Shown here: positions 31,547 through 41,443 of the stretch, in pieces
How positions within the stretch are numbered: the first letter of the stretch is position 1
How the letters are laid out: each line of letters starts with the position of its first letter
Assembly (NCBI RefSeq): GCF_000236905.1
Contig: NC_016533.1
Coordinates: forward strand, 368,467 to 432,466
Origin: Tetrapisispora phaffii CBS 4417
Taxonomy: Eukaryota; Ascomycota; Saccharomycetes; Saccharomycetales; Saccharomycetaceae
DNA length: 64,000 nucleotides
Direction: 5' to 3'
Notes under the pieces: generated by a model
Database searches by the model: none
The model's input: only the letters and a program-made list of their open reading frames with translations
Told to the model about the DNA's origin: nothing
Translations under genes and position numbers: made by a program

Positions 31547-32446
31547 TTAATCAGAACCGTTGCTTGCAGCGTAAGCATCAAATGCCTCTGCTATCTTTCT
31601 GTTCATTTCATCCTCAGAATCACCTTTTGTTATTTTCGATTGTTGATCTTTTCCTTGTATTATTTTCTTGGCCTTTCTACTTTTTCTTGTTGCTCTTGTT
31701 TTCTTTTCTATTGTAGTGTCTGGCTTGCTCTCATTAGAGGTAAGATCTACTTCATTGTTTGGCTCTGTTTTTACCTTTATTTTAGTTTCTGATGATTTTT
31801 GGGCTTTAGTTTCTGATCTTTCCTTCTTCTTACTTTCAGGTCTTGTATTTTTTGTACTATCTGAATCTATTTTCTTTCTAAGCTCTTTTGTTGTTTTTGA
31901 CTCAATATTTGAATTTTTGGAATTAGTTTCTCTTTTGCTCGATATAGAATCTTCTTCTATTTTTTTAAGAAGTCTACGAGCTCTTTTAGATTTTTTATCT
32001 TGCTGTTTTTCTTTCTCTGTTTCCTTTATTATAGAATTATCAATTTCATCTTCATCAAACTTAAATTTAAAGACCGTTGTATTTTTTTTTACATCAACTT
32101 TCTTTTCCTCCTTCTTCAATTGCGATTCCGATTTGATTCTGGCATTCTTACCCTTGGAAGTCTTCTTCCCTCTATTTCTACATGTGTTTAGAATTAGATT
32201 TTCTACATTTTGCATTACATCAGGATCCATCATTTTATAATTACGTAGCTGGGCTCTACGACGAGAATTCATCTCTATCGTTATCTTTTCTTCCTGCTTT
32301 TCTTTTCTACTAGAAGAAACAGCTTCCCCATTTCTTGAAACACTAGTTCCATTCGTTATACGATCATCTATGTTTTCAATACCGTGCACTTCATCATCCA
32401 GCACAATCTTGTCCAGCAAGAAGTCTAACAGATCACTTTCATTCAT
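31547..32446 (-). CDS. Lysine-rich protein in the YKL023W position
   Basis: The 299-aa product is highly charged, rich in Lys, Glu and Ser, with several KKE- and SKTT-type stretches and no membrane segment. It may contain coiled coil. By position and orientation between CDC16 and URA6 it corresponds to S. cerevisiae YKL023W (277 aa), an uncharacterised protein. I cannot confirm the similarity beyond composition. I chose the ATG at 32444-32446 (MNESDLLDFLLDKIVL); an in-frame ATG at 32542 would add 32 Cys/Phe-rich residues unlike the rest. Its 5' region is divergent from the URA6 side. Confidence 0.6.
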   Translation of the reverse strand: MNESDLLDFLLDKIVLDDEVHGIENIDDRITNGTSVSRNGEAVSSSRKEKQEEKITIEMNSRRRAQLRNYKMMDPDVMQNVENLILNTCRNRGKKTSKGKNARIKSESQLKKEEKKVDVKKNTTVFKFKFDEDEIDNSIIKETEKEKQQDKKSKRARRLLKKIEEDSISSKRETNSKNSNIESKTTKELRKKIDSDSTKNTRPESKKKERSETKAQKSSETKIKVKTEPNNEVDLTSNESKPDTTIEKKTRATRKSRKAKKIIQGKDQQSKITKGDSEDEMNRKIAEAFDAYAASNGSD

Positions 32447-32827
32447 TAACCAACCTAACCAAAAAAAAGATTTAAAACAACAATTGTATAAATCTGGTAC
32501 TCTAATGGGGTCTCTATTCAAATTAAAACAACAATCTATCATCAATCTCAGAAAACCAAAAGGATTGAATTATTCACACAATCAATCGTTGAAAATTAGT
32601 AGTAATCTTTAACTAAGGTATACATTTGTAATTCATTTAAATTTCAATCTATACTAATCTCTATTTCAGAAAACGATAGAAAGGAAAAGGCCTTCGAGAA
32701 ATGAAAAAAAAATAACAATGAAATCTTGATAATACAAAAACTTTAATAATTATTTGGTTTCATTTCTTGTTAAGATGATCTCATATACGCAAAAAGGTAC
32801 TTAACGTATCGCTTATCTGTTTCATGC
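32447..32827. promoter_or_regulatory. Divergent promoter left of the URA6 locus
   Basis: This is 381 bp of AT-rich DNA between the YKL023W-like gene and the 99-codon frame upstream of URA6. No clear motif is seen. Confidence 0.4.
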
Positions 32828-33127
32828 ATGTTGGTATTTAGATCTGTGAAAACTTTTAATTTGAAACCATTCAATAAGGACTCTAATCGGATCATCCAAT
32901 TTAAATCCATTCGTTCCATAACTCATTATAATAATAGATTTAAAAAGTCAAATAAATCGAAGAGTACTACTGAAACAGTTAAGAAGGATAAAAATAATAA
33001 TATTGTTAAAGATCCTAAACATAACGGTAAAATATTGGGCATATTAGGAATTTTAGCAATAGGCACAACTTTCTTAAGTATTTCATATCAAAAAAATCAA
33101 CCAATTCCATTTTTAGAAGGTCCTTAG
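32828..33127 (+). CDS. Small ORF with mitochondrial-type presequence and membrane helix, directly upstream of URA6
   Basis: The 99-aa frame begins with a basic, hydroxylated, acid-free stretch typical of a mitochondrial presequence (LVFRSVKTFNLKPFNK, later FKSIRSITHYNNRFKKSNK). It has a hydrophobic helix at about residues 68-86 (ILGILGILAIGTTFLSIS) and ends with PIPFLEGP before TAG at 33125-33127. URA6 starts only 10 nt later, in the +1 register. The arrangement (targeting signal, anchor, short linker, then kinase) looks like an N-terminal extension of Ura6 separated from it by a stop and a one-base shift. It could instead be an upstream ORF or an independent micro-protein. See the finding on this locus. 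Confidence 0.5.
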   Translation: MLVFRSVKTFNLKPFNKDSNRIIQFKSIRSITHYNNRFKKSNKSKSTTETVKKDKNNNIVKDPKHNGKILGILGILAIGTTFLSISYQKNQPIPFLEGP

Positions 33128-33137
33128 TTTATACAAA

Positions 33138-33740
33138 ATGCCTCTTTTTAATGAAAATGAAGTTACTGTGATCTTCGTATTAGGAGGTCCAGGTGTCGGT
33201 AAAGGTACACAATGTGCAAAATTAGTAGATCGTTATGGATTTGTTCATTTATCTGCCGGTGATTTATTAAGGGCTGAACAAAACCGTGACGGTTCTGAAT
33301 TTGGTCCTTTAATTAAGCAGTGCATTACTGAAGGTCTGATTGTTCCTCAAGAAGTCACTGTTGCATTATTAAAGAATGCTATTCAGGCTAATTTGGATAA
33401 CGGAAAATCTAACTTCTTAGTTGATGGTTTCCCAAGAAAAATGGACCAAGCAATCACTTTCGAAGAATCTTTAGTTCCAAGCAAATTCACGTTATTCTTT
33501 ACATGTTCGGAAGCCGTCATGTTGGAAAGATTGTTGGAACGTGGTAAAACGAGTGGTAGAATCGATGACAACATTGAATCTATTAAGAAAAGATTCAAAA
33601 CTTTTGAAGAAACAAGCATGCCAGTAGTTGAATATTTTGAAAAACAAGGGAAAGTGTCCAAGGTCAACTGTGAAACTACTGTAGATGAAGTTTTCAGTGC
33701 TGTTGAAGCTGTCTTGAAATCCAGAAATATTACAAAATAA
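33138..33740 (+). CDS. URA6: UMP/CMP kinase (uridylate kinase)
   Basis: The 200-aa enzyme matches S. cerevisiae Ura6 (YKL024C, 204 aa), which phosphorylates UMP to UDP in pyrimidine nucleotide synthesis. The P-loop is GGPGVGKGTQCAKL near residues 15-28. NMP-binding and lid motifs follow: HLSAGDLLRAEQNR, FLVDGFPRKMDQA and LLERGKTSGRIDDN. The ATG at 33138 aligns with the known start, and the same frame is closed by TAG at 33114-33116, so little extension is possible in this register. The preceding 99-codon frame ends 10 nt upstream. Confidence 0.96.
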   Translation: MPLFNENEVTVIFVLGGPGVGKGTQCAKLVDRYGFVHLSAGDLLRAEQNRDGSEFGPLIKQCITEGLIVPQEVTVALLKNAIQANLDNGKSNFLVDGFPRKMDQAITFEESLVPSKFTLFFTCSEAVMLERLLERGKTSGRIDDNIESIKKRFKTFEETSMPVVEYFEKQGKVSKVNCETTVDEVFSAVEAVLKSRNITK

Positions 33741-33887
33741 GCTAATGGCATCTCTCTTCAATGCATATATATAATATATCATTAAACTCTGTTAATAATT
33801 AAGTATTAAATAATTTGAAAGTTAGTTTAATATTAAAAGATATGTTATTTAACTTTATAAAAAGTGCAAAGTTGATAGTTAATCAAT

Positions 33888-34655
33888 CTATTTCAATTGG
33901 AAGTCCTTTAAGATTGCATCATCATAACTTAAATATTTACCATTAACAGCTTCTGGAATGCCAAATACAGCTAACTTAGCGTAAACAGAAGCTGGATAGT
34001 CACTATGGACCAATTTGCCATCTTTGTGAAGGTCCGTAAACATTTTTGTAGCTTCAGCAGACATACACTGAGGACCAAAATTTTCTCTGATGCTTACTTG
34101 CATGTTAGTGTCGACGATACCTGGAGCAATTGATACAGCTTTAACACTAGGTTCTTCAGCAGCAATAGTCATAGCAAAATGGTTTAAAGCAGCCTTTGAT
34201 GAACCGTAGGCACCCCATGAGTTGAAATATGTATCACTTGCATCAGAGCTGACAAAGACAATTTCACCAGAACCTTTTTTTAAGTATGGTAAAGTAATTG
34301 AAACCAGTTCAACAATACTGAAGAAATTGATATTGTATAATTTTTTCCATTCATCGACTTTAATTTCATTGATATTTTGAACAGGATCCAAAACACCAGC
34401 ATTTGCGATAACAGAGTCGATCTTGCCATATTTATCAATAGCAATTTTAACTAAGTTGTTTAAAACAGCAGCGTCAGTTATATCACCGACAGTGTAATCG
34501 AATCTGTCCCCATATTGGGATTTAATTTCCTTTAATGGAGCCTCAGATCTAGCTACACCACAAACAACGGCATCATCACTAGCTTTCAAAACTTGATCGA
34601 CAATAGATCTACCAATACCCCTGGAAGCACCTGTCACAATAACAACCTTAACCAT
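33888..34655 (-). CDS. Short-chain dehydrogenase, Irc24/YIR035C family (copy 1)
   Basis: The 255-aa classical SDR has the cofactor motif TGASRGIGR near the N-terminus, NAG in the central strand (VIANAGVLDP), the catalytic Ser in FVSSDAS and the YxxxK pair in YGSSKAALNHF. S. cerevisiae has two tandem genes of this type, YIR035C and IRC24 (YIR036C, benzil reductase, sepiapterin-reductase-like), directly beyond LYS1. A cytosolic NADPH-dependent carbonyl reductase is the likely role; the natural substrate is unknown. It is convergent with URA6 and tandem with a second copy 790 bp away. Confidence 0.88.
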   Translation of the reverse strand: MVKVVIVTGASRGIGRSIVDQVLKASDDAVVCGVARSEAPLKEIKSQYGDRFDYTVGDITDAAVLNNLVKIAIDKYGKIDSVIANAGVLDPVQNINEIKVDEWKKLYNINFFSIVELVSITLPYLKKGSGEIVFVSSDASDTYFNSWGAYGSSKAALNHFAMTIAAEEPSVKAVSIAPGIVDTNMQVSIRENFGPQCMSAEATKMFTDLHKDGKLVHSDYPASVYAKLAVFGIPEAVNGKYLSYDDAILKDFQLK

Positions 34656-35446
34656 TTCTTCTTATATTGTATTAATAAAATATTCAGAATTTGACACTGA
34701 TCTTACTATTTGGTCTCTTCTGTTCGGTTTAAGAAAACAACTTTCTAAATTGTAACGTTCACTGACTAGTTAAGATCCTAACTCATTTAGACTTGAGAAT
34801 AGAAAAGGTATAAGAGATGTGATGGTCCTGCCATTATATATATTTATAAAATTGAAATTGTCAATGTGTTATTAAAATGTTTTCTCGAAACAGGTATACC
34901 ATTCGGCTGTTAAGTGGTAGTTTGTGATCTGAACTGAAAAATATTGAGAACCGATGCCCATGGTTCAGATTCAGAACGATGAAGATATAATAAAGGTTGA
35001 TGTTTGAATTAAACGGTTTTTCGATTAGGAGCAGAGCATATCAAAAGTCATGAGAGTCTTATATGTTCAAGTTATGTTTTGAAAGGGTCTCTAATTTCAC
35101 TAGTTCGAAGCAATTTCCGGCACCTATTCAGTAACCGGGATTTTAGGATTTGAATGAGGTTACGAAAACGAGTAAGATAACTCTTCTGTCGTTTAAGAAT
35201 GTAAGTAAGTGATGTGTATACATCTAATGCAAGAATTTTTACTTAGTACGAACAGTAATTTCCATTGTAAATACATTAGTTGTTCTTAAACAAAATAATT
35301 GTCGTGATTTTACATTTGGGTCCTGGTTCAAAGCGTTAGCAGATATTGTGTCAACTAAATAATACTTTGAATACTAAAAGTAAATAATGTATTATATTTT
35401 TATTTTGAATATATGAAAGTGGAATAGATAAATATATAAGAGAAAC
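34656..35446. other. Intergenic between the tandem reductase genes
   Basis: This 791-bp AT-rich spacer is the promoter of copy 1 and the 3' region of copy 2. A GTTCGAAGC string at about 35103 resembles a tRNA B box, but no cloverleaf can be formed around it. Nothing else was found. Confidence 0.4.
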
Positions 35447-36220
35447 TCAATCTGCAAAATCTTTTAATTTATCATCATCATACCTGAGATAAAGTCCATT
35501 ACAGTTGTCAGGAATACCCCTGCTAGCAAGATTGGCATATAGCTTTGCTGGAACAGAGCTGTCCAGAAGTTGATTGTTCTTATACAGATCAGTGAACCTT
35601 TTCAATGCATCCTTTGTCATTCCTGCTGGCCCATATTTTCCCCTTATGTCTACTTGCATTTGCGTATCAACGACTCCCGGAGCGATTGCTACACATTTGA
35701 TAGACGATTCTTCATTAGCTAAAGTTGAAGCAAAATGGTTCAATGCTGCTTTTGAAGCTCCATACGCACCCCAGCCGTAGTATGGCTTAACACTTGCACC
35801 AGAACTGACAAAAACATAGGTACCTTTTCTTGCAGAAACAAGTCCAATTGTCTTTGAGACCAAACTAACAATACTGAAAAAATTGACATCGAATAAATGT
35901 TTCCACGCAGCGCCATCAATCATATTGACATTAGAGACAGGTTCCAGAATACCTGCATTAGCAATGATTGAATCAATATAACCATATGCTTCCTTGATTT
36001 TTTCGACTAACTCCTCCAAAACAGAATCTTCAGAGATATCCCCAACAACATAGTTGAACAACTCGCCATATTTATTCTTCAATTCTATCAAAGGCCCCTC
36101 AGATCTAGCAACACCATACACCACAACATCAGAACCTTCTCCTACATCTAATAATTCCGATACAATACATTTCCCAATACCTCTCGACACGCCAGTAACC
36201 AAGATGACCTTCCTTGCCAT
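35447..36220 (-). CDS. Short-chain dehydrogenase, Irc24/YIR035C family (copy 2)
   Basis: The 257-aa SDR is a close relative of copy 1, with TGVSRGIGK, VARSEGPLIELKNKYGE, IANAGILEPVSN, VSSGASVKPYYGWGAYG and YGASKAALNHFAS (catalytic YxxxK). The pair corresponds to S. cerevisiae YIR035C and IRC24. Gaps between the two proteins are few, so the duplication is old but both keep all catalytic residues. Which copy is orthologous to which S. cerevisiae gene cannot be told by eye, and independent duplication is possible. Its promoter is shared divergently with PAN3. Confidence 0.88.
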   Translation of the reverse strand: MARKVILVTGVSRGIGKCIVSELLDVGEGSDVVVYGVARSEGPLIELKNKYGELFNYVVGDISEDSVLEELVEKIKEAYGYIDSIIANAGILEPVSNVNMIDGAAWKHLFDVNFFSIVSLVSKTIGLVSARKGTYVFVSSGASVKPYYGWGAYGASKAALNHFASTLANEESSIKCVAIAPGVVDTQMQVDIRGKYGPAGMTKDALKRFTDLYKNNQLLDSSVPAKLYANLASRGIPDNCNGLYLRYDDDKLKDFAD

Positions 36221-36965
36221 GATAAAAACACCAATTTATTTAGAACACGGATCTATATACTGGCACCAAAGCTAGCATATCATCCATCAATTCGGTGTGA
36301 CACAATGTAGTCTTCTTGATATACCACCTTTCTTCTTATAACATGTTTCGACCACTTATCAGGTCCCTTTGTTCATGTTTGCTTTAGATATCACCGTTAC
36401 CCGAGCACATAACTACTTTGCGTAGTAATTTTTCCGGTTGAAAGATTTTTTTGAACTTTAAGAAGCAAAAGAAAACAAAGAAACATAAAATAAAGGATAT
36501 ATCTTAAAGGTTAATGTTTTTATAAATGGTTTGGTTGTGTTAATTGGAAGAAGTTGGTTTATATCAGACAATTCAATTTTGATTGCGGATTGCAAGGATA
36601 GTCATTAAGTTTTTAATCCTTTTTGTTTCACTCTTTAGAGCCTGATAAAACATTAAAAAAAAACACGCAGACAGACGTATACACACAATTGTTTTTAACG
36701 AGAAAACTATATACACCTAATATTGATAATACTAATTAGATAGGTACGATTTATTTGATATTAAGGAATTTACTCATTGATTTAACTGAGACATTGTTGA
36801 ATATACTACTAAAAACAAAACAGAACAATTTTTTCTAGTTTGTTCTTATTTCATTGGTTCTAATTTTTCTTTCTTTCAATTAAAAGGTACTCCCATCCCC
36901 TGTAAATACTGATTTTATCTTTTTGTTTTATATATTTGAATGGAAATTAGCATCGATTATAATAT
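36221..36965. promoter_or_regulatory. Divergent promoter of reductase copy 2 and PAN3, with a Reb1-type site
   Basis: The 745-bp region contains TTACCCG at 36397-36403, the Reb1 core, about 180 bp upstream of the reductase. The remainder is AT-rich with poly(A/T) tracts. Confidence 0.45.
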
Positions 36966-39311
36966 ATGATGGAAAAATCAAATTCGGAATGGGCGAAAAA
37001 TATTCCATGTAGAAATGTGATTATATATGGTTATTGTAAGAAACAAACAGAAGGTTGTCCTTTTAGACATGAAGGCGATGACGATAATGCAACTCATATA
37101 GCAAAACCAAATAATAATATTGCATCAAACTCAGTTTTAGATAAAGGTATCAATGAACCCGTTGCGGATAATGACACTGAAAGTAATGCTGCTATTAATG
37201 AAAATAATACATTGTCTTTAAAATCTTTACAGTTGAATAGCCTCAACCAACAACAAAATACAGAGACTGCCACACAAGTAATACCAATTTCGGGGTTCAC
37301 TTCTATATCGCAACTAATACAGCCACCATCCTCAGCAGGAAGCATTAATGCTGGAATCGCAAGTTCCCCAACACCAAATTCGGTCCCGAAATTTAATGCA
37401 AAAACTTCTGCTAGTTTCACTCCAATGGGTGGCAAAGCTGATTTGAATACAGAAACTGCTAATCAAAATAATGAAACGACCGTTAACTCTGCTGGTTTAT
37501 CTATAACTGGAAATATAGCTCCACCATTGGGGTCAATACACCCTGTAATCAATACATTGGCGCCATCTTTTGATGCATATGCTGCACGTAGTTTCACTCC
37601 TTCTGCGTCATCAAGCAATTTGGTAAATGCACCAGGTATGCATTCAGAGTCAATTGAGAATCATAACCAAATTATTCAGCCACAAGGTCAAATAGCACAA
37701 CAACCTCCAATGCCTATGCCTTTCCCAACACAACCGGGAATGCCACATCCATCATCATCAAGTGCGCCATCTCACTATCCTCCATTCCCAATTTCACAAA
37801 TGGGCGGTGATCCAACAGTTATTGGCCAAGCACCACCACATTTTCCACAGGCAAATTTAGGTCTAAAGTATCCAATAATATATCCACCACCTCATAGTTT
37901 ACTACAATATCATTTATATGCGCCTGATCCACCTCCGCATTTCAATTTGTCATTAAAACCAAATGAACAATTACCAGAATCATTATTTATTCCTAATAAT
38001 TTAAGAATAGATCTTGTGAAAAAGAATATGGCTGCATTACAAATTTTTCCTCCTGGTGGTCTCATACCTGATATAGTTCAAGATTATTTCGGTCTAGTTT
38101 CACTTGATTTTCATAAACAGGAAGCTACTAATGTTGGTAGCCAGTCTAATCATTTTTTTGGTCATAAGAGTTCCTTATACAAGGTATTTTCAAATGTTGA
38201 TGGTAACGTATACTTAATGCGCCGTATACATGATGCAAAAGCAATCGATCCAACTCAATTAGCACAAGCCTATCAAGAATGGAGTTCTGTTTCTTCAACT
38301 AATATAGTGAAGTTAAAGGATTTATTTACTACAACTAAGTTTGGAGATACTTCATTATGTGCGATATATGATTATTATCCATTAGCATCATCATTATATG
38401 AAACCCACTTTGTTACCTTCCCGTTGGAATATGTCACACAAGACTACTTATGGTTATACCTTACTCAAATAACAACTGCTATGAAGGCTATTCATTCTAA
38501 AGGATTATATATCGGAGATTCATTAAATTGGAATAAAATAATTGTTACAGGTAAGCCAGGCAGGATTAAGGTAGTTAGCTCCGAGGTTTTCAAGATTTTA
38601 GATCCAAATAATCTACATAATAATAGCTCTACTTCAACAACTCATTCGAATGATGTTATAAAAGAACAACAAGCTGATTTCCGCAGACTGGGTGAATTAT
38701 TGAACAAACTATCTAATGCAATCAAACCATCTCCTCAGTCACTTTCAAATAATGATACGAACTCCTCAGGAGACTTAACAAATGCCAAAAACAAATCTAA
38801 TTTCCCTAAAATTGATGAATTATCAGTCGATGAGAACTTTAAGGAAGTATTAAAATATCTATTAGATGACTCAAATACGAAGAAAAATATTAAAGAATTA
38901 TCCCACATATTTAGTGACAAGTTATTCGAATTGTTAGACTCTTCACAGTCACTCACGGAGTATACAGAATCAGTCCTGTCTAAAGAATTAGAAAACGGTA
39001 GGCTATTTAGATTAATTTGCAAATTGAATTGCATATTTGGTAGAATGGAATCAAGAGTTGATATAAATTGGTCTGATTCTGGTGAAAAATTTCCAATTAT
39101 CCTATTTTATGACTATGTTTTCCATCAAGTTGACGAAACGGGTAAACCTTTTGTGGATTTGACCCACATTTTAAGATGTCTAAATAAATTAGACAGTGGT
39201 GTAGCTGAAAAAATCATGTTAGTAACGCCTGACGAAATGAACTGTATTATCATAAGCTATAAGGAACTTAAGGATCTCGTTGAAACTACATTCAGATCTC
39301 TCACCCAGTAG
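36966..39311 (+). CDS. PAN3: Pan2-Pan3 deadenylase regulatory subunit
   Basis: The 781-aa protein corresponds to S. cerevisiae Pan3 (YKL025C, 679 aa), which dimerises and brings the Pan2 nuclease to poly(A)-bound Pab1. A CCCH zinc finger (CRNVIIYGYC...CPFRH) lies at residues 15-35. A disordered region follows with two PAM2-like motifs for Pab1 binding, FNAKTSASFTP (about 143-153) and FDAYAARSFTP (about 202-212). A pseudokinase domain begins near residue 340, ending in the C-terminal coiled-coil and knob region (LFRLICKLNCIFGRMES). The extra length lies in the Pro/Ser/Gln-rich linker. It is the last gene of the conserved block before synteny breaks. Confidence 0.94.
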   Translation: MMEKSNSEWAKNIPCRNVIIYGYCKKQTEGCPFRHEGDDDNATHIAKPNNNIASNSVLDKGINEPVADNDTESNAAINENNTLSLKSLQLNSLNQQQNTETATQVIPISGFTSISQLIQPPSSAGSINAGIASSPTPNSVPKFNAKTSASFTPMGGKADLNTETANQNNETTVNSAGLSITGNIAPPLGSIHPVINTLAPSFDAYAARSFTPSASSSNLVNAPGMHSESIENHNQIIQPQGQIAQQPPMPMPFPTQPGMPHPSSSSAPSHYPPFPISQMGGDPTVIGQAPPHFPQANLGLKYPIIYPPPHSLLQYHLYAPDPPPHFNLSLKPNEQLPESLFIPNNLRIDLVKKNMAALQIFPPGGLIPDIVQDYFGLVSLDFHKQEATNVGSQSNHFFGHKSSLYKVFSNVDGNVYLMRRIHDAKAIDPTQLAQAYQEWSSVSSTNIVKLKDLFTTTKFGDTSLCAIYDYYPLASSLYETHFVTFPLEYVTQDYLWLYLTQITTAMKAIHSKGLYIGDSLNWNKIIVTGKPGRIKVVSSEVFKILDPNNLHNNSSTSTTHSNDVIKEQQADFRRLGELLNKLSNAIKPSPQSLSNNDTNSSGDLTNAKNKSNFPKIDELSVDENFKEVLKYLLDDSNTKKNIKELSHIFSDKLFELLDSSQSLTEYTESVLSKELENGRLFRLICKLNCIFGRMESRVDINWSDSGEKFPIILFYDYVFHQVDETGKPFVDLTHILRCLNKLDSGVAEKIMLVTPDEMNCIIISYKELKDLVETTFRSLTQ

Positions 39312-39906
39312 CTTTCTTTGCTGAAATAGCACGAAGAATCCAAAAATAAAAATACAGAATCCCCTAAGTTTATTCCGCGTCATATTTTCCACTTATCTTT
39401 TTTAAAAGTTCTAGTACTTGAATGCAATTGACATTATAATATGGATTAACTCACTATCACGATGTCGTATGGAAAGGGAATACATAACAGTAGAAGATAG
39501 ATAATTTTGAATAGATAAATAACCTCTAAAAAAGTAATAAAAAAATTATAAAAGCGTTTTAATAACTCCGGGGGGATCGATCTTGGGTGAGATCGAAAAA
39601 GGAATAATTTGTAAAACGCTCAGAAACTGTTAAAATATGTGGGATGGCAAGTTCTGTCTCCATCATTAATTAGACTATGGTCTTGAGATAATGGATAATT
39701 CGTAGATTTTTTTTTTCGTGTTTGTCCTGAAACTTGAATGGTTCTTTCTTTTTTGGGTAGTGTTAAGATTAGGTTTATAAATGGATACAAAGCAATTTAC
39801 CTTTCACTTCCCCATTTTAGTTTTTTTCTAAAACAATTATCTTGCAAGTGCAGGACTCTCCACCCGACCGTTGATATTATTTAAGTTTACTGTAAAAACG
39901 TCATTC

Positions 39907-40317
39907 CGGAGCAAGAGCACGAAGGACTGACCAAATTCAGTTGTTAGAGTTTTAATATTTTTAAAATAACTGTCAAGCTTGACCGAAAATAGGCGTAGCT
40001 TGAGTTTCCTCTTCCACGGAATAACAAGATGTTTTTCCTTCGTATAGGCTCCGAGGGAGATGGAGTTGGAAAAAATTCGGATTTTCTCGGAAAAACCTAG
40101 ATAATCCGTGCTGGCGATCTAGTAGACGCACGACGTAGATGTTTGGCATTGTAGCTGGAATTTAAATAACGCAACCTATACACGCCGCCAACGGTGGCAT
40201 CTGTTGCTCGTAATAAAGTTGATAAGAGCAAAGATTGCGGTTGGCTAGGAAGAGAAACGGCAGCGGCGGTGTTTCAAATTGGAGACGTCGATGTTTTGCA
40301 TCACCTTAATCGGAGAA
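39907..40317 (+). promoter_or_regulatory. Cluster of four Rgt1-type motifs (CGGANNA)
   Basis: Plus-strand matches to CGGANNA occur at 39907 (CGGAGCA), 40017 (CGGAATA), 40088 (CGGAAAA) and 40311 (CGGAGAA). Rgt1 represses HXT genes in the absence of glucose through multiple such sites. The cluster lies 2.1-2.5 kb before the HXT start, further than in S. cerevisiae HXT promoters, so its role here is inferred. Confidence 0.45.
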
Positions 40318-40860
40318 GCTTTTTTCACTGCGCCAGCCGAGTATGTTTAGCAGATGAAGCAAAGAAATGACATTCTGCATGTAACCGGGGCCCGTTTCGT
40401 TTTCAAATCGAGATGTCTCTGATTGCAAGAACAACAAACATCGAAAGTCAAAATAGGTTCAATTTGCAATCACAATTGCAACTATCGATATTACTAATCT
40501 CTAATTGAATTCTCAAGAGCAGATCGTACTATTCTGTGCACATCTCAAAAGCAACGAAAAGCCGTGCCCCAGATGCCCTTCACCATAATAAAAATATGCT
40601 TGTTGCTATCTTCCAACAAAAAGATAATATAATAACGCGCCCCTGTAAAATTTAACTCCGAGAACTACAGTTCGTAACATCATAGTAAAAAGATGTTCCG
40701 GACACACAAGCCCTACGTAATTGATTTCTGCAAAGAACAAAAAAAAGCTATCAGTGCATTTCGAGCTGCTCTCAGAGACCAGAACACGCTAAACTCTGCG
40801 GTCCACTGTTGCATCGTTAACACCGTCAATCACTAAAAAATGCCTCTCGCGCGCGTGCTC

Positions 40861-41340
40861 GCTCGCTCGGCCTGCCGGTCTGTCTGGTAACACAACCGAC
40901 AACAGCCCCAATCAGAAATTACCTCAAAGCCTCAGTGACGCAGCGCAGCAGCGCAGGAACGCTTCACTGTTTGCTCTCCGTCCTCTCGCAAACAAGAAAT
41001 ACCCACGCCGTCAGAGAACGCCGGAGGGAGATGAGCGAAATATCTCAAAACAACTCCGAAATTCGTTTCTTCTGTCACGGCGCGCTGCGGCTGCGTCTCC
41101 GGGCCTCGCTGCTGCACGAGAAAAACAAACAAACGCGTAATTTCCTTCGCAGCCGACTTTCGGCTGCCCTTGGCGGCTCGCTGTTCTCTTGTCTGGGCCT
41201 GCGTTTGGGGGCTGGTGTGTAAGGGGGTGGCGATGGTTTCAAAACTCCGAGAACAAGGTTCAGGAAATAGAATCGACACCGTTTCACGCTGACAACGTCC
41301 CAAGAGCGCACGGCACCGCGCAAGACTCGGAGTCTCGCTG
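40861..41340. other. GC-rich noncoding island
   Basis: By hand count about 57% of these 480 bases are G or C, against roughly a third in the surrounding chromosome. The border includes alternating CG runs (CTCGCGCGCGTGCTCGCTCG at about 40844-40864). Open frames on both strands (up to 150 codons at 40932-41384, minus) are arginine/serine-rich and look like products of base composition. I do not recognise a structural RNA in it. Confidence 0.7.
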
Positions 41341-41443
41341 TTTGTTGGAATTGCTTTTGAACAGGACATCTGCAAATAGTACACACAGCTCGAACGTGCT
41401 TAGAGTTCGCATGGTGCTGTAGGATCCGGTTTGCTTTACACCA

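Noticed and set aside
31668..32240. 190-codon plus-strand Phe/Ser/Leu-rich frame
   Set aside because: It is the antisense shadow of the Lys/Glu-rich YKL023W-position gene.
33114..33137. EST3/Ty1-type CTTAGTT slippery heptamer between the 99-codon frame and URA6
   Set aside because: CTT lies in the URA6 register, not in the register of the upstream frame, so it cannot act as the classical CUU-AGU-U site. Only a shift at CCT-TAG would join the frames.
35100..35125. tRNA B-box-like GTTCGAAGC; similar strings at about 24,985 and 35,330
   Set aside because: The T-stem does not pair beyond the first base pair and no A box or acceptor stem is present at any of the three sites.
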